Source: Streptomyces capitiformicae
Lineage (GTDB): Bacteria > Actinomycetota > Actinomycetes > Streptomycetales > Streptomycetaceae
Direction of reading: 5' to 3'
DNA: 64,000 nt
NCBI RefSeq assembly: GCF_002214185.1
Contig: NZ_CP022161.1
Location: 4,897,767 to 4,961,766, forward strand
The translations under genes were made by a program, and so were the position numbers. Positions within the stretch are counted from its first letter, which is position 1; each line of letters starts with the position of its first letter. The notes under the pieces are model-generated. The model was not told where the DNA came from. It saw nothing but the letters and a program-made list of their open reading frames with translations, and made no database searches. Below are positions 28,246 through 37,289 of this stretch, piece after piece.

Positions 28246-29220
28246 TCACCCCTCCCGCATCCACGCCCGAGTTCCGAACGAGGCACACGCCTGCGAGGCC
28301 ACCGCGGCGGCACCGCGCAGGGCCTCGGCGAAGGCCCGCGATGTCAAGTCGCCCTGAAGCGCGAGGCGATGGGTGAGGGCCCCGTGCAGGACGTCGCCCG
28401 CGCCCAGTGTGTCCGCCACCCGTACGGCGGGCACGTCCACCGTGCCCCCGCTGTCGGGGCCCGCCCACAGGATGGGTCGACCTCCCCGGCTGACCGCCGA
28501 CCAGCCGACCCCGTGGTCCCGCAGGAACCGCAGGGTGTCCGTCGGAGTGTTCGTGCCGGGCGGATGGAAGTCGTCCGAGCAGACGGCCACGTCGATCGAC
28601 GTCAGCAGCTTCTCCGTGCCGGCCTTCCAACTGCCCCCGTCGAGAACGGTCCGCCGGCCGGCGGACCGCGCGGCGCGGGCCGCGGCCACGGCCAACTCCC
28701 CGTGGTGACCGTCGAATTCGACGATGTCACAGGCCGCCACCAACGTGTCGAGATCATCGGGCGGGGTGAGCCGGCACCCCGTCGCGTTGGTCGAGGCGAC
28801 GGCACGGTCTCCGCTGGACGCGGTCACCAGGACGGACGACACGGCGGGCGGCTCGACCGAGTCGGCCGCCAGATCCACCACGGTCACGCCCAGCTCGCCC
28901 AGGTCCGCCGCGACAGCGACGCCCAGGGGATGGGAGCCGATCGCGGTGAGCAGCGTGGCCGCGCCGCCCAGGTGGGCGAAGGTGGCGGCCGCGTTCGCGG
29001 CCGGACCGCCCGCGGCCACGGTTTGCTCACGCGCCGTCAGCTTCTCGTCGGAACCCGGCACATGGTCGACCAACTGGATGACGTCCAGTGTGCACAGACC
29101 GACGAACAGACCGACAGGACGTCCCCGCGTAGCCGCCGCCCCCACCGGCCCCCGCACCGACTCCGCCAAGGTTCCCCACTCTCCTGACGATCCTGTCGTT
29201 CCGACCGACTCCGAAACCAT
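28246..29220 (-). CDS. PfkB family sugar kinase
   Basis: 324 residues with the ribokinase fold: substrate loop A-A-G-G-P-A-A-N-A-A-A-T-F-A-H-L-G-G near residue 70 and the anion-hole/catalytic motif D-T-L-G-A-G-D-V-L-H-G-A near 270. The first ~35 residues are a variable tail and translation could begin later. Its place upstream of the lyase operon on the same strand, and beside GH88, suggests a role in uronate breakdown such as 2-keto-3-deoxygluconate kinase, but ribokinase-like specificity cannot be excluded. It ends 140-170 nt before the lyase operon start. Confidence 0.88.
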   Translation of the reverse strand: MVSESVGTTGSSGEWGTLAESVRGPVGAAATRGRPVGLFVGLCTLDVIQLVDHVPGSDEKLTAREQTVAAGGPAANAAATFAHLGGAATLLTAIGSHPLGVAVAADLGELGVTVVDLAADSVEPPAVSSVLVTASSGDRAVASTNATGCRLTPPDDLDTLVAACDIVEFDGHHGELAVAAARAARSAGRRTVLDGGSWKAGTEKLLTSIDVAVCSDDFHPPGTNTPTDTLRFLRDHGVGWSAVSRGGRPILWAGPDSGGTVDVPAVRVADTLGAGDVLHGALTHRLALQGDLTSRAFAEALRGAAAVASQACASFGTRAWMREG

Positions 29221-29249
29221 CCGCCGCAGAGCGCCGCGGGCGGCTCGAC

Positions 29250-29393
29250 GGCCCTCTCAGTGTCGCGCCATCGGCCGGGGTGCCGTCCTGCCGTGTGTAC
29301 CAGGCCACACCGAAGCCGTCGCCGTTGGTCGTCTCGACGTCCATCCGTGAGTCGAGCAGCACGGGTGCCCGAGTAGGCGAGCCAGCGGCACAT
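29250..29393 (-). pseudogene. Remnant of a class II glutamine amidotransferase (YafJ/EgtC-like)
   Basis: ATG at 29391-29393 opens M-C-R-W-L-A-Y-S-G-T, the exact N-terminus of this family with catalytic Cys2. The frame then breaks; in the next frame S-R-M-D-V-E-T-T-N-G-D-G-F-G-V-A-W-Y continues, about 15 residues too early, and the rest is gone. An internal deletion plus loss of the 3' end leaves only the first ~60 residues. Confidence 0.8.
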
Positions 29394-29700
29394 GGTTCGG
29401 TGTCCCTGTCTGTCGAAGCGGTGGGTGGCCGTGTGCACCCAGCCAACGCCGGTTCATGCGACAGCCGCATCGCCCGCTGCAGGTGGTTTCTGGCCGATTG
29501 TGCGCTGGGTTCAAATCCGCCGACAAACCGGAGAAGGCCGTTCCGCGACGGACCGCGCGCCCCGCCACGCCCCATGACACATCGTGGGCGCGCGCGGGTG
29601 GGCGGAGGCTGAGATGCTGGGCGAGGGAAGTCCTGCCCATAGCCCGAACGGACGGTGGTCGTGAGGTGCCGTGACCGATGATCGCGATCAGGAACCGGTG

Positions 29701-30033
29701 ATGGCGGGAGCGGGCCTGTTCCTCACCATCCCGCTGTGTCTGCAGGTGGTGCAGGGCTTCGACGCCTTCAAGACAGGTCTGCGGCTGCTCCCGGTGTCCG
29801 CCGCCATGCCGGTCGCCTCCACGGTCGGCTCCCGGATGGGGCGAGCGGGGGGACCGCGCCGGGTGGCCCGCCCGGCCCTGGCGATCCTGGCGACCCTGGC
29901 GGGGACCGTCCTGTGGCTGCCGGCCACCATCGACCCGGTCATCGATGACGCGCAGTTCGCCGCGGCCATGGTCCTGCTCGGCGTGGGCACGGGCCTGCTC
30001 ACCTCGCAGGCCGGCTTCCTGGTCACCCCACGT
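29701..30033 (+). pseudogene. Fragment of an MFS (DHA2-type) transporter
   Basis: About 110 residues from the middle of a 14-helix transporter: F-L-T-I-P-L-C-L-Q-V-V-Q-G, T-G-L-R-L-L-P-V-S-A-A-M, and A-T-I-D-P-V-I-D-D-A-Q-F-A-A-A-M-V-L-L-G-V-G-T-G-L. Both ends are missing. The open frame happens to read through into the downstream gene at 30130, but the joining segment has no transporter character. Confidence 0.75.
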
Positions 30034-30129
30034 CTGCCGTCAGCACGGGGCGGCGGTACGCAGCCCCGTGGCTCCACCGCGCCGAGTGACGCTCCGGACG
30101 CGACGCGCCGAGCCCGCAGGGAGGCCGCG

Positions 30130-30648
30130 ATGAACCGGACCGACCGGGACATGCCCCCGCCGCGGGGTGCCGAACACCGGGCCCATGCCCACTACACCGG
30201 CGGCGTCTACGGCTCCATGCTCGCCGCCTCCGTGATTGTCGGCGCCGGCGACCTGGGTTCGTACCCGCACACAGAGCTGGTGCTGCTGCTGTTGTTCACC
30301 GGCGTGGTGTTCTGGGCCGCGCACGTGCATGCCCAACTGTTCGGCGCGCGCCTGGCACAGCGGGACCTGGACCGCCGGACCGTGCTGCATGTGTTGCGCG
30401 ACGAGTGGCCGATCGTCAATGCCGCCGTCCCGCCGGCTGTGGCCGTCGCCGCCAGTCCGCTGCTGGGTCTCGGTGTGGAGGGTTCCCTCTGGCTCGCGCT
30501 CGCCGTGGCCGTGGCCGGGCAGGTCGGCTGGTCGGTCGCCGCGGCACGGCGTGCGGGCGCCTCCCGGAGTGTGATGGCCGTGACCGGGTCGGTGAACCTG
30601 CTGCTCGGTCTACTGATCATCCTGTTCAAACTCGTCCTGACCCACTGA
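30130..30648 (+). CDS. Integral membrane protein, conserved hypothetical
   Basis: ATG 30130 is placed by AGGGAGG at 30118-30124. The 172-residue protein has about four hydrophobic helices (G-S-M-L-A-A-S-V-I-V-G; L-V-L-L-L-L-F-T-G-V-V-F-W-A-A; A-A-V-P-P-A-V-A-V-A-A; L-L-L-G-L-L-I-I-L-F-K-L-V-L) and a conserved-looking H-A-H-Y-T-G-G-V-Y-G before the first. Similar proteins occur widely in Streptomyces with no known function. It is followed by a strong hairpin. Confidence 0.75.
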   Translation: MNRTDRDMPPPRGAEHRAHAHYTGGVYGSMLAASVIVGAGDLGSYPHTELVLLLLFTGVVFWAAHVHAQLFGARLAQRDLDRRTVLHVLRDEWPIVNAAVPPAVAVAASPLLGLGVEGSLWLALAVAVAGQVGWSVAAARRAGASRSVMAVTGSVNLLLGLLIILFKLVLTH

Positions 30649-30729
30649 CACGGGTTCTGGTGTGGTGTCGGCTCCGGATCACCCGGATCGGGCGAGCGCG
30701 CGCGGCGACGAGGCGGACGATCGCAGGAG

Positions 30730-30784
30730 GGTGTGGGTTTGTTCTCCCCCTGCCCCGGAGCCCGGGGGAGAACAAACCCACACC
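30730..30784. terminator. Perfect 21-bp inverted repeat hairpin
   Basis: Arms 30730-30750 and 30764-30784 are exact reverse complements (core GTGTGGGTTTGTTCTCCCCC) around a 13-nt loop. It lies 82 nt after the membrane-protein stop. As RNA it would be a very stable factor-independent terminator in either direction; as DNA it could also be a recombination or insertion scar. Confidence 0.75.
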
Positions 30785-30893
30785 GCAGGACGCCTGCGGC
30801 TGATCGCCCGCGCCACGCCCGTGCCCACCGCCGTCCGGCGCGATCTCGCCACGGCTGCGTCCGGCCGGCCCTGATCACCCCTGCACGGGCGCC

Positions 30894-31030
30894 CACTTCA
30901 GCGCGGGCTGGGGCGCCCCTGGCGAGCTGGAGATCCATCTCGTACGGCCCGATCCGGTGGCGGAGTTCCTCGCCCACACCGCGGTCGACGAGGGCCGCTA
31001 CCGTCACCCCGTTCGCTTCCTGCGGGTGTC
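30894..31030 (+). pseudogene. Possible C-terminal fragment of an ATP-dependent DNA ligase
   Basis: One frame reads about 45 residues ending P-D-P-V-A-E-F-L-A-H-T-A-V-D-E-G-R-Y-R-H-P-V-R-F-L-R, which resembles the end of actinobacterial LigC/LigD-type ligase domains. Nothing else of the gene is present. The match rests on memory of the family, so confidence is moderate. Confidence 0.5.
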
Positions 31031-31145
31031 GGTCACCTGTCGGGGGCTGTCGGTCGGGTGTCGGTGACTCGTCGGCGGGGGCTGGCACTTTTCCGGAGAC
31101 GGCCGACCGGAGTTCACCGGGCGGCATGACCCCGAAGGAGCCATC

Positions 31146-32274
31146 ATGCGCACTGCCGTCACGATCATGCGCCGGACTCGGCGGACTCACGCTGGCCCGC
31201 GTTCTGCACGTCCACGGAATCCCGGTCACGGTCTACGAGGCCGACCCCTCACCGTCGGCGCGCACGCAGGGCGGAATGCTCGACATCCACGACTACAACG
31301 GGCAGCTCGCCCTCAAGGCGGCCGATCTGATGGACGAGTTCCACGCCATCGTCCTGGAGGGTCACCAGACGATGCGGGTCCTCGACCAGGACGGGACCCT
31401 CCTCCTGGACAAAGCCGACGACGGCACGGGCGGACGCCCCGAGGTGATGCGCGGCGAGCTGCGGCAGATGCTGCTCGACTCGCTCCCGGCCGGCACCGTC
31501 CGGTGGGGGCACAAGGCCAGCGCTGTCCGTGCCCTCGGTGAGGGCCGCCACGAGGTGACGTTCTCCGACGGCGGCGCCGTCGTCACCGGCCTGCTGGTCG
31601 GCGCGGACGGCGCCTGGTCACGGGTCCGGCCGCTGCTCTCCGACGCGGTCCCCGAGTACGCCGGTACGTCGTTCGTCGAGACCTACCTCTTCGACGCCGA
31701 CACCCGGCACCCGGCCGCCGCCGAAGCGGTCGGCGGCGGATCGATGATGGCGCCCGCCCCGGGCAAGGAGATCTTCGCTCACCGGGAAAGCGGCGACACC
31801 TTGCACACCTACGTGGCGCTGTCCAAGCCGCAGGACTGGTTCGCCGCCATCGACTTCACCGATGCCGCCACGGCCACCGCGCGGATCGCGGCCGAATTCG
31901 AAGGCTGGGCACCGAAACTCACCACGCTGATAGCCGACGGCGACACCGCGCCCGTCCTGCGCCCCCACCACGCCCTGCCACTCGGGCTCCGATGGGACCG
32001 CGTGCCCGGGGTGACCCTGCTCGGCGACGCCGCCCACCTCGCCGCCCCGAACGGCGAAGGCGCCAACCTGGCCATGCTCGACGGCGCCGAAGTCGGCAAG
32101 GCCCTCGCCGCGCACCCCGACGACATCGAGGGCGCGCTCACCGAGTACGAGCAGGCCATGTTCCCCCGCAGTGCCGAGGTCGCCACTTTTGAAGGTGCCG
32201 AGATCCACGGGATCGACTCCGAGGACAACACAGCCCACGCTCTGATCAACATGTTCACCGAGAAGGGCCAATGA
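31146..32274 (+). pseudogene. TetX-like FAD monooxygenase with 2-nt deletion in the FAD motif
   Basis: ATG 31146 gives M-R-T-A-V-T-I, then the frame is lost. Inserting two bases (CG) after 31168 would give I-I-G-A-G-L-G-G-L-T-L-A-R-V-L, the GxGxxG dinucleotide-binding motif, and connect to the 370-codon frame that runs to 32274. That frame has the TetX/p-hydroxybenzoate-hydroxylase pattern: E-A-D at the FAD ribose, G-A-D-G-A-W-S, and G-D-A-A-H-L-A-A-P-N-G-E-G-A-N-L-A-M-L-D-G. Without the motif the protein could not bind FAD. A sequencing error is possible because the rest of the gene is undamaged. Confidence 0.85.
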
Positions 32275-32370
32275 GCCACCCAAGCTCCGAACAGCGATTG
32301 ACAACGCGCGCATGGGGCCTGCCGCGACGGTGGGCCCCATGCGGGCAAGTCCAGAAGTCCGGCTGGAGTG

Positions 32371-33432
32371 CTAGCGCTTGTAGGTGTTGCCGCCCGTGTC
32401 CTTGACGGACTTGCAGGTGCGACCGGTGTCGGACCCTGAGCGGACGGTCGGCTTCTTCTTGTTGTAGTAGTTCACGGTGTAGGTGTTGCCCGAAAACGTG
32501 TTGCCGCCCTTTCCGCATGTGTCGGCCCTCGGGAACACCCAGTAGGTGAACACCCCGTAGTTGCCGTTCCCCCGGGTCATCCCCTTGTAGTCGCGACCCT
32601 TCCGGAAGACGTTGTTTTGAACCTTGTTGCCGCTGCTGCCGTCGCTGGCGCGGACCGGGTCGCCCGAGATGACCTTGAAGGTGTTCCCCTTCACCAGATT
32701 CCCGTTGCTCCCGGGGGTCTTCTGCGTCTGGTTGAAGGCGAGGTAGACACCGTGGGTGTTCCCCGGGGCATTCTTGTTCTCGAGATTGACGAACCAGTTG
32801 TTGGTGATCTTGGCCTTCGAGACGTAGTTCAGATGCACGCCTGCGTAGCCCTTGCCGCCCTTGACCCAGGCGTTGCCCATTTGCTGGAAGGTGATCCTGT
32901 TGACCACGAGGCTCTTGACCGGGCCGTCCTGCCTGGTCCCCGTGGCCTTGATCCCACCGTCGCCGTAGCGCTGCACGGTGAATGGCCCCTGGAAGTTCAG
33001 TTTGGGTGACTTCGGGCCGACCTTCGTCCAGTACCCGGCCTTGGCCGCCCGCCCGTCGAACGTGACCGGGCCTGTCCCCGGCTGGACCTTGACGGTGACC
33101 GCACTGGCGATGCCCGGCCCCCACTCCACCCCGGCATCGGTGTAGGTGCCGCCGCGGAGCATGATCGTCGCGTTCTTCGTGTGCCTGGCCCGGAGCACGG
33201 CCTGGGCGTCACGCAGGGACCTGACCGGACTCTGAGCAGTGAGACCGGCCTTCCCGGCCACCCGCAGAAGAGACTTCTCCGAAAGCCCGGCAAGCGAGGT
33301 TCCGCCGGAGCCGACGTAAACGGTGACATCCTCGCCCCCGGCCGGAGCGGCCTGCGCCCCCGGCCCGCTCGGAACCAGCATCATCACGGCCGTCGCCAGG
33401 CACGGCAGACCGATGCGCAGGTGCTTGCGCAT
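32371..33432 (-). CDS. Secreted right-handed beta-helix protein
   Basis: ATG 33432 is chosen for the GGGGGA 6 nt upstream. 353 residues with a Sec signal (T-A-V-M-M-L-V-P-S-G-P-G-A-Q-A-A). The body is Gly/Asn-rich with parallel beta-helix spacing: I-M-L-R-G-G-T-Y-T-D-A-G, I-T-N-N-W-F-V-N-L-E-N, G-N-L-V-K-G-N-T-F, and G-N-K-V-Q-N-N-V-F-R. Several Cys near the C-terminus may form a disulphide. It is likely a polysaccharide lyase or glycan-binding protein of the cell surface. It lacks the pectate-lyase-3 opening of the protein at 26324, so the two are not simple duplicates. Confidence 0.78.
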   Translation of the reverse strand: MRKHLRIGLPCLATAVMMLVPSGPGAQAAPAGGEDVTVYVGSGGTSLAGLSEKSLLRVAGKAGLTAQSPVRSLRDAQAVLRARHTKNATIMLRGGTYTDAGVEWGPGIASAVTVKVQPGTGPVTFDGRAAKAGYWTKVGPKSPKLNFQGPFTVQRYGDGGIKATGTRQDGPVKSLVVNRITFQQMGNAWVKGGKGYAGVHLNYVSKAKITNNWFVNLENKNAPGNTHGVYLAFNQTQKTPGSNGNLVKGNTFKVISGDPVRASDGSSGNKVQNNVFRKGRDYKGMTRGNGNYGVFTYWVFPRADTCGKGGNTFSGNTYTVNYYNKKKPTVRSGSDTGRTCKSVKDTGGNTYKR

Positions 33433-33706
33433 GGGTGTTCCCCCAATCAAAGGTCATGTGAGGCACGAGCGAGAAGTCCATTCCCGCCGCTCGTGTGACA
33501 GGAACGCTGCCCGGATTCACGCCGACACGGCAAGCACTTCACGCTGTCCGGGGCTGTCCGGAGCTGTCCCGGACAGCCTGCCCACCCGTGATGCCGATGC
33601 GGAGCCTCAGTGACACCGGTAGGTTCCCCGCGGTGACCTCGATGGAGACGTAGGGCTTCGCGTCGATGACCGACGGGGCGCAGTCGCATTGCAGGTGCTG
33701 GGGGAC

Positions 33707-34318
33707 ATGGCTCAACAACCGCCCGTGGTCATGCTCCACGGTGGTGCGGGGCTGTCGGACTATCTGGGCGCTGTCGCTCCCATGGTCGTGGACCTCGCGC
33801 CCGTGTACCGGTGCGACCAACGTGGTACGGGCCAATCTCCGCGGCGGGGCCGCCATTCCGCGCCCGGCATGTCGACGATCTCGCCGAGCTGCTCGACGCA
33901 TGGGGCGTGCCCAATGCCGTGTTGATCGGGCACTCCTACGGTACCGACCTGGCGATGCGACCGCCGCATGTCCACAGAGCAGCAGGAGCGGATCCGCGCC
34001 CTGGAGGAGTTGCCGCACCGCACGGAGGAGCAGGAAGCCGAACCGCTCATGCCGGCCTGGTTCACTTACCACGCCGATCCCGAACGCGGGTGGCACGGGG
34101 CCGCGCAGGATGCCCGGCACCGTCGCCACCATCAACTGGGCCATGACAGGCGAACTTGGGCAACGAAGGACACGCGGACCGGCTCGATGAGCACCTTGCC
34201 GAGTTCCGCGCATGCCTGCCCGCACGAGCGGAACTCCACCTCGTGTACCGGGACTGGCTCGGCTGGACGAGGACGAACTCACCGACCTGGAGAAGGGCGT
34301 CGTCTGGCCTCCTGCCAG
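33707..34318 (+). pseudogene. Frameshifted alpha/beta hydrolase (proline iminopeptidase-like)
   Basis: Frame 1 from ATG 33707 gives V-V-M-L-H-G-G-A-G-L-S-D-Y-L and Y-R-C-D-Q-R-G-T-G-Q-S (oxyanion loop and strand motifs). The next frame gives H-V-D-D-L-A-E-L-L-D-A-W-G-V and the nucleophile elbow G-H-S-Y-G-T. Later frames give P-A-W-F-T-Y-H-A-D-P-E-R-G-W and A-T-I-N-W-A-M. At least three frame changes and missing segments are needed, so this is a dead copy. Confidence 0.75.
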
Positions 34319-34321
34319 CGG

Positions 34322-35428
34322 CTACTTGAGTTCGGCGTCGGTGTAGTAGCCGCCCTGGACCAGAACGTCCTTGTAGTTGGTCTTGTCGACGCTCGTCGGC
34401 TGCAGCAGGTAGGCGGGCACGGCCTTGACGCCGTTGTTGTAGGTCCTTCTGTTGTTCACCTGCGGCACGTCGTCGTGGAGAATGTCGTCGACCATGTTCG
34501 CGGCGACCTCGGCGAGCTGGCGGAGATCCTTGTAGATGGTCTGGGACTGCTGACCCGCGACGATCGACTTCACCGAGGCCAGTTCGGCGTCCTGACCGGT
34601 GATGACCGGGAGGGGCTTGCTGCCGGAGCCGTAACCGTCCGACTGCAGCGCATTCAGGATGCCGATCGAGATGCCGTCGTACGGCGACAGGACCGCGTCG
34701 ACCTTCTCGCTCTTGTACGACTGGGTGAGGATGCGGTTCATGCGCTTCTGCGCGGTGGGCCCGTCCCAGCGCAGGGTGGTGACCTTGTCGAGCTCGGTCT
34801 GGCCGGACTGGACGACCAGTTGCTTGCTGTCCAGGTACGGCTGCAGGAGGTTCATCGCGCCGTCGAAGAAGTACTTGGTGTTGTTGTCGTCGCTGGAGCC
34901 GGCGAACAGTTCTATGTTGAACGGGCCCTTGCCGTCCTCCAGGCCGAGCTTCTCGATGATGTAGCGGGCCTGGAGCCGGCCGACCTGCTCGTTGTCGAAA
35001 GAGACGTAGTAGTCGACGTTCTCGGTGCCGAGGATGAGCCGGTCGTAGGAGATCACCGGCGTACCCGCGTCGGCGGCCTTCTGGAGCACGCCGTTCAGCG
35101 ACTTGTTGTCGATGGCCGCGATGATCAGTGCGTCGACGCCCTGCTTGATCAGTTTCTCGATCTGTGAGACCTGGGTCTTCGGGTTGTCCTCGCCGTAGAC
35201 CAGCTTGGTCTTGTATCCCTTGGCCTGCAGGTCCTCGACGACGCTCTTGCCGTCGGTGATCCAGCGCTCGGAGGCCTGGGTCGGCATGGCGATCCCGATG
35301 GTGGCGCCCTCGGAGCTGCCCTCGCTGCCCCCGGAGCTGCCCTCGCTGTTCTGGCCGCAGGCGGACAAGGTGAGTGCGAGGGAGACCGCTCCGGCGATGG
35401 TGGCAAGGGCGGCTCTTCGGTTACGCAT
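34322..35428 (-). CDS. Sugar ABC transporter substrate-binding lipoprotein
   Basis: ATG 35428 follows AAGGA with 9-nt spacing; the open frame upstream is not this family. The 368-residue product has a lipoprotein signal with lipobox L-S-A-C, a Gly/Ser/Glu-rich linker, and the periplasmic-binding-protein type 1 fold of xylose/multiple-sugar (XylF/ChvE-like) receptors: I-G-I-A-M-P-T-Q-A-S-E-R-W, D-A-L-I-I-A-A-I-D-N-K-S-L, and P-V-I-T-G-Q-D-A-E. No ATPase or permease is next to it; it may feed a transporter encoded elsewhere. The consensus promoter at 36017-36045 points toward it. Confidence 0.93.
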   Translation of the reverse strand: MRNRRAALATIAGAVSLALTLSACGQNSEGSSGGSEGSSEGATIGIAMPTQASERWITDGKSVVEDLQAKGYKTKLVYGEDNPKTQVSQIEKLIKQGVDALIIAAIDNKSLNGVLQKAADAGTPVISYDRLILGTENVDYYVSFDNEQVGRLQARYIIEKLGLEDGKGPFNIELFAGSSDDNNTKYFFDGAMNLLQPYLDSKQLVVQSGQTELDKVTTLRWDGPTAQKRMNRILTQSYKSEKVDAVLSPYDGISIGILNALQSDGYGSGSKPLPVITGQDAELASVKSIVAGQQSQTIYKDLRQLAEVAANMVDDILHDDVPQVNNRRTYNNGVKAVPAYLLQPTSVDKTNYKDVLVQGGYYTDAELK

Positions 35429-36016
35429 TGTGATCGTTCCTTGTTCTTTTCGGTGTTGGGAGGATGGCGGCGTATCAGAATGTCGACAGGGAAACGGTGG
35501 AGCGGGGCCGTCAGTCGGCGTGCGGGTCGCGAGGATTCGGACGTGCTCCCGGGCGGTGTCGGGGATCAGGTCCCGCGGATGGGTGCCGTGCGGGCAGGTC
35601 CTGGGGGCGCCCTGAACGGACCGAACCCGGGGGAGTGGTGTGCCGCGGCGGATCGACTCGGCTGCCTCGTAGACCTGCTCGTAGCCGCCGAGGTTGTCGG
35701 GGCCTTGGCACACCTGGTGCAGGTCGGGTGAACAGGCGGCGGATCTCGCCGAAATGCTTGAGGGCCAGGTCCCCGGCGCCTCGCTCGCGTCGGTGCTCAG
35801 GAGCCTCGGTATCCCGCGGATCGCCGATCAGTGCGTCGGCGCGCCACGGCATCCGGCTCTCGCGGACTCTCGTGATCCCTTTGCCGGTGTGCACTTGTGA
35901 GTACATCAGGCCGTGCCACAGCGCTCCGGCCACATGCTGGCTGCTTTCGGTGATGCGCAGGGCATATGCCTTTCACGTGTTCGAAATGGCGACAGATGGC
36001 CGGAATCTTGGCCGTG
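35429..36016. other. Long leader/degenerate region upstream of the sugar-binding gene
   Basis: Between the promoter at 36017-36045 and the substrate-binding gene lie ~590 nt. Minus-strand frames give unrecognised fragments (A-G-A-L-W-H-G-L-M-Y-S near 35930 and N-L-G-G-Y-E-Q-V-Y-E-A-A-E near 35690) in different frames, which suggests a broken small gene. No complete gene is supported. Confidence 0.4.
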
Positions 36017-36045
36017 ACCTTAAAAGGGGACGTGCTGGGTGTCAA
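36017..36045 (-). promoter_or_regulatory. Consensus sigma70-type promoter
   Basis: On the minus strand TTGACA (36040-36045), a 17-nt spacer, and TAAGGT (36017-36022) match HrdB-type promoters closely. GGCC half-sites flank the likely start (GGCC-N8-GGCC near 35998). It would drive the sugar-binding lipoprotein through a long leader. Confidence 0.7.
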
Positions 36046-36625
36046 CGGGGTGAACAGGAACGGTTCCAGAAAGTGTTGGAGATGGGTTTCGTCTCCCGCA
36101 GACCTTGTCGCGGTGCCTGACACTGCACCCTGACTCCTTCAGTTGACCTGTTCAACGGCATGATATGGGGAATGCGGTGGGGGCGAGGCAACTGGGCGAC
36201 GACCTCGGAGAAGCCGTCCCGCGGGCGTGCGACGCTTCGCGTGCCCCAATGGTGCTACGTCTCATGCCGGTGTCACTGGGACTTCTCACTCCCGATGCCG
36301 CAGGTTGCTGCTGGTCACGGCGTGAGGGCTGGCTGGGAATCAACTCACCGGGTTTGACCTTGGTTTCGTCCGGGGGCGAGGAATCTGGCGATGTCGTCCG
36401 GCGTACGGAAACGGGCTGTTGACGCGGGGAGACCGGACACCGTGGGATTCCGGGACCGGGCGGACGTCCTTCACCGCACCCACCTCGCCGTGGGGCCGGC
36501 CGTCGCTTCGCGGATCGCACGCGTGCAAAGCACGCTCAGGTTCACGCCCTGCTGGAGGCCAACTGCAGTCGGCGGTCGATTGCAGGGCCGTTGGGCATGC
36601 GAGTTCGCTTCGTGCGGCGGTTCGC
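36046..36625. other. Gene-free stretch
   Basis: No coherent reading frame with family motifs was recognised on either strand; base composition is lower in GC near 36140-36370 than elsewhere. Confidence 0.4.
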
Positions 36626-36941
36626 CCGGACAGCGTCCGAGCTTGGTGAACTCGGCCTGAAGGCGCCCGGTGCAGTGGGCGCCTCCAGGCGGTCGACCCA
36701 TTCTGCGGCGGTGGCGAACGCGACGCGGTGGCCGGCCGGGCAGGCCCGGATCGCGTCGATCGTTCTGATCGTGGGGGAGCTTTGCGGCTCGTACTCTGGC
36801 TGCGCTGCCGTGGGACTCGTGGGCGGCCGCTTCGCGGTGGAAGCAGGCGACCGGGTATTCGGTGTGGGCCCAGGACTTTTCGCGGGCCCACTCGGCGAGT
36901 CGTTCGGCGGCGTCCAAGAGGGCTGGGGCCTTCATCGCCCA
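36626..36941 (-). pseudogene. IstB (IS21 helper ATPase) remnant
   Basis: One minus-strand frame reads M-K-A-P-A-L-L-D-A-A-E-R-L-A-E-W-A-R, then E-Y-P-V-A-C-F-H-R-E-A-A-A-H-E-S-H-G and V-R-A-A-K-L-P, which aligns with the N-terminus of IstB proteins. Sequence resembling the later A-G-R-L-Q-x-E-x-x-x-L-G-R segment follows after only ~35 codons, so the section holding the Walker A motif is missing. The paired istA gene is absent. Confidence 0.7.
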
Positions 36942-37189
36942 GGCGTGGCAGGCCTGGTCGGCGGCGGTTTGCGTGCTGGTCCGGCGGGAGGCGAGGAGGC
37001 CTTGCCGTTCTGGTCGACGTTCGTGACTTCCAAGGTCGCAGTGCGGGCGGCCAGCAGCCCTTCTTCTGCGCACGACGGGCGGCCGCGGCGGCATGGTCGG
37101 CGGCGGTAAGAGTCCGGCGGCGGTCCCGGCAGCGGGCATCCGGGTGGCCACGTCTTGGCTGGTCGTGACGCGAAGCCGAGAACGTGGCC

Positions 37190-37289
37190 GTACCGGCCCG
37201 GCCGCTCCTCCTCGTGAAAGAAGATCAGGTGCGCGGAGACCATTGACTTCGTAGAACGGCTCGACGCCATTCGCCTCGATCCGTGGCAT
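37190..37289 (-). pseudogene. N-terminal fragment of an alpha/beta hydrolase
   Basis: ATG at 37289 starts M-P-R-I-E-A-N-G-V-E-P-F-Y-E-V-N-G, close to the first strand pair of alpha/beta hydrolases (I-x-x-N-G-V-x-x-x-Y-E-x-x-G). The frame loses similarity after ~35 residues. The region 36942-37446 otherwise holds no recognisable gene. Confidence 0.5.

Noticed and set aside
29507..29518. GGGTTCAAATCC, resembling a tRNA T-loop
   Set aside because: Only two T-stem pairs can form and no acceptor, D or anticodon arms are present upstream.
30733..31145. In-frame upstream extension of the TetX-like gene
   Set aside because: The open frame runs through the hairpin and the ligase fragment and has no family similarity; the true N-terminus is in another frame from ATG 31146.
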